A DNA stretch of 64,000 nt, taken from the NCBI GenBank assembly GCA_012184525.1, contig WOFQ01000053.1:1-64000 (forward strand), given 5' to 3'. Positions 20,829 through 33,354 of the stretch are shown piece after piece. Under the pieces are notes generated by a model. It saw nothing but the letters and a program-made list of their open reading frames with translations, was not told the origin of the DNA and did no database searches. Numbering within the stretch: the stretch's first letter is position 1; every line of letters starts with the position of its first letter. The position numbers were made by a program, and so were the translations under genes. The stretch is from Xenoacremonium recifei. Its lineage: Eukaryota; Ascomycota; Sordariomycetes; Hypocreales; Nectriaceae.

Positions 20829-22163
20829 TCACCGGCTTTCGCACGGTTCTGGCGAGTCCCCAATCGACCAAATTTTTAGACCGGATTCCGGGAGGGTAGT
20901 CTGGGAAACCATCGTCTCCTCGGCGTCCTGGGGCATTCGTTCGAGGTCCGTCATGGAGAGATGCTCCCAGCCCCCGGAACATGTAGCAACGACGGAGCCA
21001 CTTGAGTGAAGAATTGTGCTTCCAACGGGAGCTTCATGGGCTTTCCAGTCCCATGAGGGGTTGGCCGTGCCATCTCGGGCACCTACGTCGTTCCATACGC
21101 TGACAGTGCCGTCCTGAGACCCGGCCCAGACCTCGAAGCCGGAGCTGTATGTGTCGCCCGGGAAGACATCACAGGTGAGTTTCTGCTGTGTAGTTGCTTT
21201 CCTACCGTTGAGAATGCCCAGAAGCTTTCCCGCTCCGCGTATATCGTAGACCAAGAGGCCTTGAGATTGTCGTTCATTGACAACAAGATATCGACCACAG
21301 GGACTCCAGAGCAACTGTACAATCCCTTGGCCGCCAATGTTAGTAGCGTCCTCTAGTCCCCTCGTATTAGAAACCGCCCAGTTCGCAACTGTCTTCTCAG
21401 ATCGATAAATATCGTATAGTCCCACCCAACGCGTCCAAGTGCCAGCCGCGATGATAGAACCCCCGTCAGCATCTGGTGGGGATGCAGCGAGGGCAGCCAC
21501 TGTGCCCTTCATGCCAACTCCTCCCCCTTTTGCGATGTGTCGTTTGGAGGGAATAGTGGGAATAGTCACGACAGGACCATCGGAGCCCGGACGAGACATG
21601 TCAAAGTAGTCAAGCCGGTTGGCGGAGCCACAAATGAAGTGTGTCCCTGGATGTGGCCAGAGAAGGGATGTGGGCGTGATGTACTCCTCGGTCTCTCGTC
21701 GAATGAGTTTGTAGGAACATAGTGGAGGAGCATGAGGATCATGGGGAAAGACATGATGTAGTTGAATTGGGTGATCTCGACATCCAGCAATGAAAGTCTG
21801 GGTGGTGGGTTCTGTGAGTGAGAAGTAGGGTGCTGGAGCAACTGTCTGAGCGGGCTCCGGGAGTTGTATGACAGCTTGAGGCTTCAGAGGACGGCTCTCA
21901 ACTGACTTGAGAAGATCGTCGGGAAGGACAAATGCTGAAACGGTCTGTTTGGATGATCCCACGAGGATAGAAGTGCCGTCTGCAGTCCACTGGGCCGAGT
22001 TGAAAAAGGGCGAGGATCCACCATTTGATGAGGGTTGATGTAGGTCATGATTTGGGGGATGTTCTGGAACGGCAGAGGCTTCTGCGAGGAGATTGACGAC
22101 CGGGATTTCCCCAGGATGGGATGGGGCGTCGGAATGTCGCTGAGCATCCTCCTCGTCGGCCAT
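20829..22163 (-). CDS. WRAP53/TCAB1-like WD40 protein
   Basis: WD40 beta-propeller protein of the WRAP53 (TCAB1/WDR79) family. In animals this binds the CAB box of small Cajal-body RNAs and telomerase RNA; the budding-yeast relative Swt21 assists splicing. Single exon, 444 aa, starting ATGGCCGACGAGGAGG. An acidic, Pro-rich N-terminus (about 1-50) is followed by the propeller. Recognisable WD-type strands include FFNSAQWTADGTSILVGSSK, TSLLWPHPGTHFICGS, IVQLLWSPCGRYLVV and FEVWAGSQDGTVSVWNDV. The order and the characteristic YDIRGAGKLLG segment fit the family. There is no signal peptide or membrane helix, so it is probably nuclear. Its role in fungal telomerase or snRNA traffic is inference. 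Confidence 0.82.
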   Translation of the reverse strand: MADEEDAQRHSDAPSHPGEIPVVNLLAEASAVPEHPPNHDLHQPSSNGGSSPFFNSAQWTADGTSILVGSSKQTVSAFVLPDDLLKSVESRPLKPQAVIQLPEPAQTVAPAPYFSLTEPTTQTFIAGCRDHPIQLHHVFPHDPHAPPLCSYKLIRRETEEYITPTSLLWPHPGTHFICGSANRLDYFDMSRPGSDGPVVTIPTIPSKRHIAKGGGVGMKGTVAALAASPPDADGGSIIAAGTWTRWVGLYDIYRSEKTVANWAVSNTRGLEDATNIGGQGIVQLLWSPCGRYLVVNERQSQGLLVYDIRGAGKLLGILNGRKATTQQKLTCDVFPGDTYSSGFEVWAGSQDGTVSVWNDVGARDGTANPSWDWKAHEAPVGSTILHSSGSVVATCSGGWEHLSMTDLERMPQDAEETMVSQTTLPESGLKIWSIGDSPEPCESR

Positions 22164-23222
22164 GGTGGTGACAATGTCGGATGGAGATGTTCGTCCCTAC
22201 CGTATGGAGATGAAACTTTGGTGGAGTTGACTTCAGCTGGCATGACATGGGACCAGCGCGTATCAATGGTGGGGGACGAGAATTGCTAATCCCATGGAGG
22301 GAAATTCAGCGAGAACGGCTTGTGAATCTTGACAGAACAGACAACGCATACATAGTGTGTCGATCCGAGAATAGAGCCCCTGCAATCTCGACGAAGCCGC
22401 CCATCCATGGCGGGATCGTCTTTGTTGAATGCCACAGCGCAATGGAAATGAAGCGGACATCGACGTCATCCGCACGTCGCGGGCCTGCTAGTGTCAGATA
22501 CGAGAGGCCGTACCCTTGCCGCCTGGGATGCCTGCAAGCGACACCCGTGCTATGACGGCGCATCCCACTGGCGACAGCACCCGGCGCGAGCCCACTGCAG
22601 CCCGCCGCGAGTCCACTGGGCCAGCGCTAGAGGCTGGGCGCTCATGCGCTACTGCGAGGACGGCCATAGTGGACCTCAGGCACTCTTCTAGTGGCCGGCC
22701 GGGGCTGACAAGTGACTGGACGGGACAAGCAAGGCAAGGCGACGAAGGCGTCCACTCCCGGATAATCATCCATTCACATTCATTCATCACACCCTCTCGC
22801 CCAGAACCAGCCAGGCACGACTTGTCACAATCACCTCCCGCCGCCGGACCCTGACTGTGACTTCGACCTTCGACCTTCGACCTCAACGCCCGTCGCCAAT
22901 CCGCGCCTCATCCGAGCCATTCCTGCTGCCCTCCGCCATGACCTCGCGTCTCCCGTGGCCTCGCTGAGCTGCCTGCCTATTCTATTGCCTATCCCAGACC
23001 GAGCCCGCCAACCCTCCACTCGCCGTTGCTACCTCCCGCCGGCCTCCAACCTATCCAGGACTCTCCACGCCCCTCTCGACAGCCTCGCCCGAGTCCGGCC
23101 CCCCGATATCTGTCGGACGCAGCTCATAAACAGGCATTCGCCTCAAGAGAGGCCTCTCGCGCTGTATCTGCCAGACTCTGAGAACCACCTGAGCCCTGTT
23201 GTCGCCCTGAGAATTCGTCACC
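22164..23222. other. Divergent intergenic region
   Basis: About 1.06 kb between the WD40 gene (minus) and the PQ-loop gene (plus). GC- and CT-rich, with overlapping short frames on both strands (22247-22886) that lack family resemblance. Probably two promoters and 5' leaders. Confidence 0.5.
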
Positions 23223-24423
23223 ATGGACATCTTTGGCGTGGCCGAAGACACTTGCGAGAGGCTTCGCACGCCCTCGTACCTCGAACTGAGCGTTTCTATG
23301 TATGTTTTTTTACTGCTATTCTCTTCACCGCTGGAACCTGTAATGCTAACCTCAGATCTCCAGCATCATCCTGCTGGGCCTTCTCGTCTCTTACCTGCCC
23401 CAGCACTACCGCATCGTGTCGCGGGGCACGTCTGAGGGCATCTCGCCGTACTTCGTCCTGCTGGGCACCACTTCGGCCACTTCTGGTTTTGCCAACATCC
23501 TCACGGTCCCTCCCTCACGTGCTGCCATCAGTTGTTGCAAAGAACTGGAAACTTTCGAATGCGCTGCCGGCATGCTCGGCGTCGCTCAGCTGGGAGCCCA
23601 ATGGGTGTGTTTCAGTCTTATGTGAGTGCACATTTGTCGCAGCAGGTTTTAGACCAGTGACCAGCTGACATGTGATAGCCTCGTTCTCTTCTTGATCTTC
23701 TTCCGCTATAGAGAAGCAAATGTGCCTCAAGATGAGCTTCGCGGAGACGCTCCCCGCTGGCAGACAGCTGTCATGGTTGGCCTCCTGTGCGTCCTCCATG
23801 GACTCATCGTGGTCATTCTCACTGGAGTATTTTTCATTGCTCTTCCCAACCATCTCACTTTCTGGGCCAACTTCCTCGGCGTCATGGCTACCGCCCTTGC
23901 TGCTGTTCAGTATGTGCCCCAGATTTGGATGACCTACCATCTTAAGCATGTCGGCAGTCTGAGCATCCCGATGATGTGCATCCAAACCCCCGGTGGCTTC
24001 CTATTTGCGGCAAGCTTGTTTGCTCGCCTGGGCTGGGCCGGATGGAGCACTTGGGTCATCTACTTGATCACGGCTTGTATGCAAGGGTCAGTGTTGATCA
24101 TGGGAGTTTATTATGAGCTTGCCGCGCGTCGCGAACACAATTACCTCAATGGAAACGGATATGCCGACCATAGTGCACCGCACTCACCAATCCAGCATTC
24201 TGCGCCTAGACGACCATCGGCCAGCCGCACCTATTCGGAAGGGTGGGAACGTGGCCTGCCGGGTCCATTCACTGGCCACCCAGAGCGATACGCGGAAACA
24301 GAGGAGGATCTGGACGATATCCAAGAGCGCGAGGAGCGTGCCATCGAGAGGGAGAGCCAGCCCCTGCTGCGGCCCGGTGGCATAGGCAATCCTCACAGGA
24401 GCTATGACACCAACCGTCATTGA
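23223..24423 (+). CDS. PQ-loop repeat membrane protein
   Basis: Seven-helix membrane protein of the PQ-loop (MtN3/SWEET-like superfamily, cystinosin/Ypq-like) group, often vacuolar or lysosomal amino-acid transporters. Exons 23223-23299, 23364-23621 and 23679-24423 join in phase to 359 aa. Both PQ loops are visible: SYLPQHYRIVSRGTSEGIS in the first third, and QYVPQIWMTYHLKHVGSLS in the second half. Hydrophobic helices surround them. The C-terminal 100 residues are polar, acidic and probably cytosolic (EEDLDDIQEREERAIERE), ending near a dileucine-type SQPLL motif that could direct vacuolar sorting. Substrate is unknown. The first intron starts at GTATGT immediately after the first short helix, and the junction SVS|IIILLGLL restores a continuous helix. 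Confidence 0.88.
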
Positions 24424-25191
24424 TGCACACAACTACTATGCAAAGCGAGCACTGGAATTATTTTGTACTTAGCATCTGGAGAAGGAGAAAAACATATTTG
24501 CAGTCATTAGGATTATCATGAATATGATGGACCTTTGAAGATAGATTGAGTGTTACGAAGTCTAAGCTGTGTGTTCTGTTGAATCCCCATCATTGTTTTG
24601 GATAGGATTGTATCCGCTGGTGCCGGACTCTCCTGGGGATCCTGGCGTTGTCCACAGATGTCTGTCACTTATCACTTCATGGGAACAGGGAACTGAGCTG
24701 CATCAACGAAAGCATGGAAACACCCATGACCCAGGCCCCTTCTCGGGCCGGCGTGACTCCAACATGCACAATTGCGGGTGCTGTCGAGGGAGCTGAACAA
24801 TGAGCCATAATGAGGGGGACCTGCTGCCTCCAGCTTCCAGGATCCTCCTATCACGGTCATCAATCAGAGCGCGCACGCGTTAATTGACAGTGGATTGATG
24901 ACTCGCATTCCTGGTCCCGGTGTGGGATGCGCTCGCGCTGTGATTGGTTGCTTGGCCTGCTAGATCGCGGGTGTGTCATCCATCTCTCCATGGGCTAGCC
25001 CTCCACTTCGAGGCATCTCCCCTCCTGATCCCCCTACGCTCTCTCTACTCTATCTTCACCTTCGTTCTACAGACCTTTGCTAGGAAATTGGATAGGGCTG
25101 GAGCTTCAGATCCATCTCAGTTCTTTCGTCCTTCATCTCCAATTCCGGTCCTTCCCGTCCCCATCCCGATTCCTGCCCCCGGCTTATCATC
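24424..25191. other. Intergenic region
   Basis: 3' flank of the PQ-loop gene and promoter of the R3H gene. An inverted CCAAT box (gtgattggtt, near 24940) and a CT-rich tract (about 25010-25070) lie upstream of the ATG at 25192. No gene. Confidence 0.5.
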
Positions 25192-26362
25192 ATGGCTATC
25201 TACAGCGCCGTCCCGCCTCCGCCCGAGGCTCCCACTGTGAACGAGCCCGCGACGCCGGTCCAGACGCACTCGACTCCGGTGACGGACTCTCGCATTGATA
25301 TCGATGCGTGGACCATCTCGGCGTTGCAATCCCTCAGTGTCTCTCCTGTGGCCCGCGGGACCGGCTCTCCGCTAGCCATCAATATCGATGAGCAGGTCAA
25401 GGTCAAGGTCGAGCAGATTCGCCAGGTGACAGTCACTCCGGGTGCTGCAGCGTCGATCCGCCGGCCCCCTTCGGCACGGGATAGCCAGCGGAGGCGGGAC
25501 CTCCTGCTGAAGGGCAAGGAGGGCAGTCGGCAGCGTCGACGATGGGAGAACGGTACATGGCCTTGACCACGCCCACCGCCTCATATCTTACTAACCCTCT
25601 CTCCTACAGACCGTCTCATGCATGTCCCCAACGTCCAGCCGCCACAGCCCATCGACTGGGAGATCCATCCCACGCACCCAATCCACCGCGTGCCATACCA
25701 GCTCGCACAGTTCTGGGACCGCGGCGTCCGCCAGCGCGTCACCGACAAGACCGTGCAGCTACAAGCCACGCGCAAGAAGCAGCAGCGCAAGGCGGGCAGC
25801 GCTACAGGCCTAGGCGTCGGCGAGGTGCCGCGCGACCTGCGTGAGAGCGCCAAGCGTAGCCCTGTGGTGCGCACTTGGGTGCGTGCGCTTGAGGAGCCGG
25901 TGCGGCAGTATCTTCGCGAGGCGCTGGAGCAGCAGCGTGAGGATGCGGATAGTGCGGCGGAGGACATGGACTCGGAGGATGAGGAGATTGTGTTTGTGGG
26001 TAGGAATGGTGCTATGAGGGAGTTGCGGGAGAAGACGGTGCGGTGGAAGCCGGCGAGGCGGGAGGTGGCTCAGGAGACGGTTGAGTCGGGGATGGTGATG
26101 GACTCGTTTGGCGACGACGAGTCTGCTGCCTTCAAGTAAGTCACCGCAATGTTTCTGGACCCGATTATAAGTGTAAACACATGCTGACTTCTATAGGCGA
26201 TGGCTAACCCATTCCATCTCCGACTACTACGGCCTCGAATCTCGCTCCGTCACTCTATCACATCCTTCGCGGAGAGTCGTCTATGTGGGCCTCAAGCAAG
26301 TGCATCAGGAGGGCAAAGCGCCGGTCACATCATTACCGCGACCTCTGTGGGAGATGTGCTAA
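25192..26362 (+). CDS. R3H-domain protein with R3H-associated N-terminal domain
   Basis: Probable nucleic-acid-binding protein. Exons 25192-25552, 25610-26135 and 26197-26362 join in phase to 350 aa. The N-terminal half (IDIDAWTISALQSL, then LLLKGKEGSRQRRRWEN|DRLMHVPNVQPP across the first junction) matches the R3H-associated N-terminal module seen in fungal proteins. An acidic linker AAEDMDSEDEEIVFVG follows. The last exon supplies an R3H domain: RWLTH (the R-x3-H signature, about residues 297-301) followed by SISDYYGLESRSV and a basic RRVVYVGLK strand. R3H domains bind single-stranded nucleic acid. Without the third exon the R3H signature would be lost, which supports the splice call. The specific cellular role is unknown. 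It is convergent with the gene ending at 26603. Confidence 0.82.
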
Positions 26363-26602
26363 GCAGCATACTCCTCGAGCTTTTATTGAGCCCATAGGTT
26401 TCAATTTTTGGATATACGCTAGACTGTAGAGGTTACGCTGCCCAGCATAATAGACGGGCATGAATATCGGTGTGATGCGGCTGAGATTGACTTTAGATGT
26501 CAATAGATGAGATGTCTACACATTGTCACGCTGTTCAAACCAATGAGCATGTATGTACTGTGGTACATTTTGGTAACTTCTCTTGGAACAAAGATGCGGA
26601 GT

Positions 26603-29267
26603 CTACACCCATTCTCGATCTAGCCTATCGCAAACTGTTCTGAGGACTCTTTCTCCTCCAAATATCCGACCATATCTCGAGATTCGTTGTTCAGTCTCCA
26701 TAGCAAGGAACTGCGCCAACCCTAGATTCCCAAATTCTGAGTACAATATTCCCGAGAGAGCTTGGGCAGCGTAGATGTTCATGCCAGCTTTGCGAAAGAA
26801 CGTCTCCCAGGTGGAATCCCGTACCTCGAGAAACTGGCCAAATTGCGCCGCTTGTGGTGCATACTGGCACATGAGAGACAAGATCCATTGTGTTAGTGTT
26901 TCATCCGCACCGGAGACGAAGTACGTCGTCACTCCTGATTCAAGGCCTGTTGTGAAGTGTGTGAAGTCTTCATAAGCTGCGAGATCAGACTTGCTAGGGT
27001 TGCCTATGAAGTCCCCCATTGGATTTACTTCCGATACGAGGATGAAGAGAAATTCGTATTTGGCGCTAACTCTTTCAACTCGAATTCTCAGGGGTGAGAG
27101 ACCTGCAGATCCTGGTAAGGCTTTCTGTTTGACTTTTAGTAAGGTCGTGATGATGACCCCCGAGGAGGGTGATAACGATATGTCTGCTTCAAATGAAAGA
27201 GGGGAAAATAGCTCTTGGCACTCGCCAGACACAGGAGTTGGGGTCTGCATTGTGTACTGAGCGAAGTCTCTGTCAATGAGTTCCAGGCCAGGCCAGGCTG
27301 CCTCCAGGCTGGCTATTGTCGAAGGTCTCAAATTAAGGGAGATGTGATACCGGTGCCTTCCTTCAGGGACACTGAATGTTGGCCTTGGTGGTTTGCGTCT
27401 CGCCTGGCACATGTCCTCAACAGGGTCCTTGTTTGTAAATGTGTTTTGGACTGAAGGGCTGCTTGCCATGGTAACCGGCGTCGAGGTCTTTGAATGAGAG
27501 GCGAGGGAGTCCGGCCTTGGCCTCTTTATTTGTCTAAGTTCCATAAAAGAAGATAGGAGCTTAGAAGTGGCGCTCGAGTCACTCGGTTCCGGCAATAGAT
27601 CAGAGCTCTGTTCTGGCGGCTTTCTTTTGAGAGGGGCTTTGCCGTTAAAGCCTCTTGTAACAAGATTTCGCGAATCACATTGTCCAAACAAGCCTGTACG
27701 AATTGATTCCGGCTCCTCGACTTGTGTAGCGGTTCTAAGAGGGAATTCCGGATCAACTTCTAGCATCTCATCGATCTCCTCATCATTGGAGAGTCTTAGA
27801 ATTGTAGGAGTTTGCGGTCTCGAAATGAAATCCGCACTGCAAAGCTCCGGATGTTGAAGAGTAAGATACTCACGACTGACAGTTCCGGGTGGTCCTAGGT
27901 CTTCGGTGAGCGACGGCCGAGCATGCGACTGGGGAATGGGTGCCCATTTCAATGTGCTTTCAATTGTTTTCAGAGTGCCAAGACTGTTGAGATTGAAAAC
28001 ATGCCGGTTTGATTCCTGGAGCCATTTGAGGTGCGACTTCGCATTCGACAAATGAGTCGTCCAGTCAGGGGCAGCAGTCTGAAAGCAAAGAGTTGGGACT
28101 TGGAGTCTCAGCTGCGAGTCAGTCAGGTTCAGCCTATCTTCTTCCACTATTTTGGAAGCATGGTATTGTCGATCCTTGAGAATTTCCATGAGTGCGTCTT
28201 CGAAGAAGCGGTTATCGTCCAATGGGGGCAGTTCTGCCTCGTGAGAGATGGCCACATCAGAACCTCCAAACTTTTGGAAATAAGGTTCTTGAATATTAGG
28301 AGAGCTTGATATAAGCAGGGGAACGTCAACCAGAAGTTCTGCAGCTTTGAAGCCATTTGCTGAGGAAATCCGGAAGTCCTTTGTTGGGGGTGAGGATGTT
28401 AACATCGATGACGGGGCGGTTGGGTCTGAGTCAAGTCGGCCATCTTGTATTTCTGCTTGAAGTTGTTCGACGAAAGGATTTGGTGGACTACTTGGTTCTG
28501 AAGTTAGGTCAATGATGGCCTCCGGGCCGGGGATGTATGGGAGGTGAGGACTTGAAGCGGGTGACAACGGGAGAGACAAGGGCGTTGGGCAATTTTTCCC
28601 TCGCTGCAAGAGTCAACACAAAAAAAAAAAAAAAAGAAAAGGTATTGAGGGTACGTTGACTTACTTCGACTCCTCCAAAGTCTTCGTTTCGTAGAATTCT
28701 ATAGTCGAGATCTGCGTCGACAAATCGCATCATCTCCGCAGCTTCTTTCGAGGTCTCAATCTTCTCGCGATCAATCTCACGACGGGCCAACAGCTGCCAT
28801 CTCGATTGAGCACGGCTAAATTCCAAGCCTCCATCTTTGAGATTATCTGTCGAGCTCAGTGGAAGCCACTCATTGTATAGAGCACATTGCCGTTTCAGGT
28901 TAATGTCAGCAAAATATTGTTGCAAGTCTTCCAGCAGATCATGGCCTGGGTCAAGTGACTCTCTGAGGTAAATGCTTCTCAGTTTTGGAGGCGAGAAAGC
29001 AGTTTTGTCGGATATTCCAGAAACCTGTTGCCCGTCGATGTCCGTCAGAAGCGAGTAAAGGCCATCGTCAATGTTACATTCGTCCAGACGGATATCCGGA
29101 CGTGGGAGAGTGAAGCTAGTAAGGCCAGATTGGTGAATCAACCCGTCTGATCGTACTGGACGTAGGGTATCCTTCACGAGAAGGATCTGTTGATGGAACT
29201 GGAACCGAGGGCCACGGTGATCGAAGAAACATTGCTGATCGCGACCATATTCATCGGCTGTCTGCAT
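26603..29267 (-). CDS. Large protein with C-terminal XPF-like/HhH region (possible Zip2/SHOC1 homologue)
   Basis: Two exons, 28665-29267 and 26603-28603, join in phase to 867 aa. The 61-bp intron carries a run of about 16 T just before the TTGCAG acceptor. Residues about 200-600 are low-complexity and rich in Ser, Pro and Leu, including IIDLTSEPSSPP, a SUMO-interacting-like motif. The last 240 residues are well ordered. RIRVERVSAKYEFLFILVSE and VTTYFVSGADETLTQWIL look like the alpha/beta core of an XPF-type nuclease fold, and the end (GMNIYAAQALSGIL, LAQFLAMETEQRISRYG) looks like helix-hairpin-helix elements. I see no ERKxxxD active site, so it would be catalytically dead. Fungal Zip2/SHOC1 crossover factors have this layout, hence the tentative name. 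It shares a 478-bp divergent promoter with DDB1. Confidence 0.7.
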
Positions 29268-29745
29268 GCTGTGTGTTTAATGCCGGCGTAAAAGAGACGG
29301 GATTCTTGATGATCGTGAATAGAAAGAAGGAACGAGACGTGAATAAAACGAGATTATCTAGTAGTATCTACATGTGACTTCATTGTGGACAATTTAGAAT
29401 AAGGCGTGTTTGCACGAAAAGGAGACGTGTAAGTGGAAGGCATCTCGGATTCTGCCTGGCGTTTGCTGCTCCTGCCTCATTCATGGGGCATCACGACAGC
29501 GGAGCTTCTAGCGGCCGAAGGCCCGCCAAACAAACCGCCTTAGGCACCGTAACAAATCGCCCGCTAGCTCGATCTCCAACGGAGCTCCTAACTCCGACCG
29601 TCAGTGACGCACCTTGCCTCTTCGATTGTTAAGACATGGAGCTTCCCTTCATAAGGTAGTTCCTAGCTCTCGCGGATGATGAGGGCGATTCTTCATTCTT
29701 ACCTCCAGCTCGCTATCCCCCGTCTTGCCCACCATTGAAGCGATC
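29268..29745. promoter_or_regulatory. Divergent promoter between the Zip2-like gene and DDB1
   Basis: 478 bp separating two start codons on opposite strands. CT-rich on the DDB1 side (29600-29745). No gene is seen. Confidence 0.5.
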
Positions 29746-32700
29746 ATGGCGTACGTCGCTCCGATTCACAAGGCGACCAGTATCCGACAGGCGCTGCGCA
29801 TTCGCCTGCTATCCCCGGATATCGATGATCTGGTAATCAGGTAAGCGCTGCCTCGGCCGAGCTTCAGAGACGTCCCAGCACGATCATATCTGACCGAGTG
29901 CCCAGCAAGGCAAATGTCCTGGAAATATGGCGTCTCGACGAGGAGGGCATGGCGTGCGTCCACACGACCAAGTTTCAGGGCACGATACAGATGCTACAAC
30001 GACTACAACCCCGCGGTTCCGAGACGGATATGCTCTTTGTTGGCACCGACCAGTTCAAATTCTTCAGTCTCGTGTGGAATTCGGAATCGAACCGACTCGA
30101 CCTGGTGCCCGGCAGTATCGAGGACTCTAGCAGCCAGTATATGCGGCGTTCCTTAAGTCAGAATAAATGCGTGGCGGACCCGACGGGACGGTTCCTGGCC
30201 CTACACCTCTGGGAGGGAGTGTTGAACGTGCTTCGGTTACCCACGCGCAAGGGATCAACAACAAGACTAGAAACGCTGGGCCAAATACGTCTTGCAGAGC
30301 TTTGGGTCAAGAGCAGCACTTTTCTACACAGCCGAACCGGTCACCCCAAAATTGCCTTCTTGCACAAGTCTCAGCTTGACAAGGAAGATGCTCGCTTGGT
30401 CATCTACCGCCTAACGAAAGACGATAAGGGTAGTGAGATAGCCAAGTTTGATCCGAACAAGGACAGAGAGCTCGATGTCTCGATTCCGGATCCGTATTCG
30501 TCGCTCCTGATCCCCATTCCCGTCGAAGAGGAGAAGCGGTACCATGTGCGGAATAACGAAGGAGCAAAGGCTCATTTGGGGGGCATTCTAGTCGTTGGAG
30601 AAACCCTCCTGACGTACTATGATAGCTTGACGTACACCAGTGTGTCGTCGCGTCTCAAGGAGCCCAAGATCTTTGTGGCTTGGGCAGAGATCGATGGAAC
30701 GCATTACATTCTCGCAGATGACTACGGCCGGATAGACGTCTTAGAGATCGAAACAACCGTGGAAGCGACCGGTGTTGTAGTCACCGGAATGTCATTGTCG
30801 GCTCTGACTTACCAAGGCAGCGCTGCCCGAACGTCGAGAGCAGCAAGCCTGACATACCTGGGAGACAATATGCTCTTCTTGGCCTCCCACCACGGTGATT
30901 CGCAACTTTTCCGAATTGATGCCCTCGAAAATACGATTATGCTGGTCAAATCACTATCCAATAATGCCCCGATCATGGATTTCTCAGTTATGGACATGGG
31001 TAACAGAGAAGGGGACACACAATCTGGGAACGCTTTCAACTCCGGCCAGTCCAGAATTGTAGCTGGATGTGGTGCATATCAAGACGGGAGCCTGCGAAGT
31101 ATTCGGAGCGGTGTGGGGATTGAAGATATCGGTCTGCTTGACGAGATCGAAAACACAAGGGGCTTGTTTACTCTACGCTCATATAATGCGGAGAAGTACG
31201 ACACTCTCGTTGTGTCACTGGTCACCGAAACAAGAATCTTTACGTTTGATCCAGATGGTGATATTGAAGAAGTATATGCTTTCCAAGGCATGACCTTGGA
31301 TGCTCAGACTCTCCTGGCAGCGAATCTGCCCAACGGTCAACTCCTACAGATCACACCCAACACCGCAACACTCCTAGATCCGGAGAGCGGCGTGACACTA
31401 AGTTCGTGGGCCGTCCCAGAGGGGAAGACAATCACTACTGCTTCTGCAAATAGCCAGTGGGCTTTGTTGTCAGTAGACGGAACTACTCTTGTTTCTCTGA
31501 ACTTACAGCAGAGCCTTGCGGCTCAGATTGAGGATGCCCAACATGACTCAGATTCAGGACAGCCGGACCAAATATCGTGCATTCACGCAGCTCGTGACCC
31601 TCCTGATATTGGCGTGGTAGGCTGGTGGTCATCAGGACGCATATCATTGGTCAATATGGCGACCCTGCAACCTATCCACGGGGAATCCATGAGGCAAACG
31701 AGCGACAGTGCATCGGTTCCTCGAGATATTGTTTTGGTTCAGCTCCATCCTCCAGAAATGGCCGGTCCAACCCTCTTAATCGCCTTAGAGGATGGTAACG
31801 TTGTCAGCTTCGACGTTTCTACCAAGGGTTTCCAAGTATCTGGTCGAAAGAAGGTCACTCTGGGAAGCAGTCCAGCCAGGCTCAATGTTCTACCAAAGGA
31901 AGATGGAACTTGCTCTGTGTTTGTGACAACCGAGCATTCTAGCCTCATATTCAGCGATGAAGGTCGGATCATATACTCCGCGACAACCGCAGATGATGCT
32001 ACCTTTGTCTGCCCCTTTGATTCTGAGGCATTCCCAGATTCAGTTATTTTATCAACCGACGAACACATTCGGATTTGCCGCATGGACCACAAGCGGCTCA
32101 CTCATGTAAAGTCATTGAGTGTGGGCGAGACAGTCCGACGAGTGGCTTATTCGCCAGGCCTAAAGGCTTTCGGCCTGGGCTGCATAAGAAAGGAGCTTGT
32201 CAGCAACGAAGAGATTGTCACGAGTACGTTCAAGCTCGTTGATGAGATTATCTTTGAGGAGCTGGGCAAACCCTTCCTCCTAAATGCCTCCGCGACACTG
32301 GAGATGGTGGAAACCGTTATACGGGCTGAGCTGCTTGATTCCAATGGACATCTAGCGGAGAGGTTTATTGTTGGGACGAGCTTTATCGAAGATTCTGAAG
32401 TCCAAGACGCAGACCCCACTAAGGGTCGCATCCTTGTCCTCGGTGTCGACGAACAACGAGAGGTATACCAGATTCTCTCGTACAATCTCAAAGGTCCCTG
32501 TCGGTGTTTAGCAACGATTGGCAGCAATATCGTGGCCGGGCTGGCAAAGACGGTTATTGTCTATTCGTACTCGGAAGACACGAGCAGTTCTGGTTCGATC
32601 CAGAAACTTGCCGCCTATCGACCTGCAGCATATCCAGTGGCCGTCGATACTGTTGGTAACCTCATCGGTGTCGTTGACCTGATGGATTCTCTTTCCTTGG

Positions 32701-33354
32701 TTGAGTTTACTCCACCCCAGGAGGGGAGAAAAGCCAAACTCGAAGAGAAAGCCCGCCATTTTGAGCCAGTCTGGGGAACGTCGGTGTCGCACCTTGACGA
32801 AGATCGGTGGCTTGAGTCCGACACATACGGCAATATCTATGTTCTTGAGCGGAACACTGAGACATCGATCCAAGAAGATGCGATGAAGCTGTTGGTGACC
32901 AGTGAAATGAACCTCGGCGAGCAAGTCAATCAGATACGGAAGCTGAACATCGCCATCGATGATAATGCTATCGTATCACCGAGGGCATTCCTTGGCACAG
33001 TGAGTTATCTAACGCACAGACTATTTTGACCCATTTGCTAACATCGATCAGACTGAAGGTTCACTATACATGTATGGAGAGATATCTAAGCAGTATCAAG
33101 ATCTGTTGATGACATTTCAATCCAATCTACATCGCGTGCTGGACAGCAAGCACCCGTGCGATTTCATGGAGTGGCGTGCGCACCATAACGAAACGAGGCA
33201 ATCTACTGATGGGCCGAATCGGTTCATTGACGGAGAGTATGTGGAAGAATACCTGCGGCTAGACGAGGAGAAGCAGGAGCAGGTATGCGAAGGACTAGGG
33301 CCCAGTCCTGAAGCCATGCGGAACATGATAGAGGAGTTGAGGCGGCTACACTAA
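29746..33354 (+). CDS. DDB1: DNA damage-binding protein 1 (CRL4 adaptor)
   Basis: Adaptor that links CUL4-RBX1 ubiquitin ligases to substrate receptors (DCAFs). It serves UV-damage repair and replication licensing, and in Neurospora the DIM-5/-7 heterochromatin complex. Exons 29746-29840, 29906-32999 and 33052-33354 join in phase to 1163 aa, close to the family norm of about 1140. It begins MAYVAPIHKATSIRQALRIR and continues ISKANVLEIWRLDEEGMA, the standard first propeller strand. Later DDB1-type segments include LADDYGRIDVLEIE and DRWLESDTYGNIYVL, and the C-terminus has FLGTTEGSLYMYGEI and FIDGEYVEEYLRL (the family's 'NFIDGD-hie' motif). Three beta-propellers plus a helical tail are expected. 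The small first exon was found from the conserved N-terminus; the last intron (GTGAGT to CAG) splits GT|TEGSLY. Identification is firm. Confidence 0.94.

Noticed and set aside
22164..23222. Overlapping frames before the PQ-loop gene
   Set aside because: Multiple overlapping low-complexity frames in a GC-rich promoter region; none links in phase to the PQ-loop first exon.
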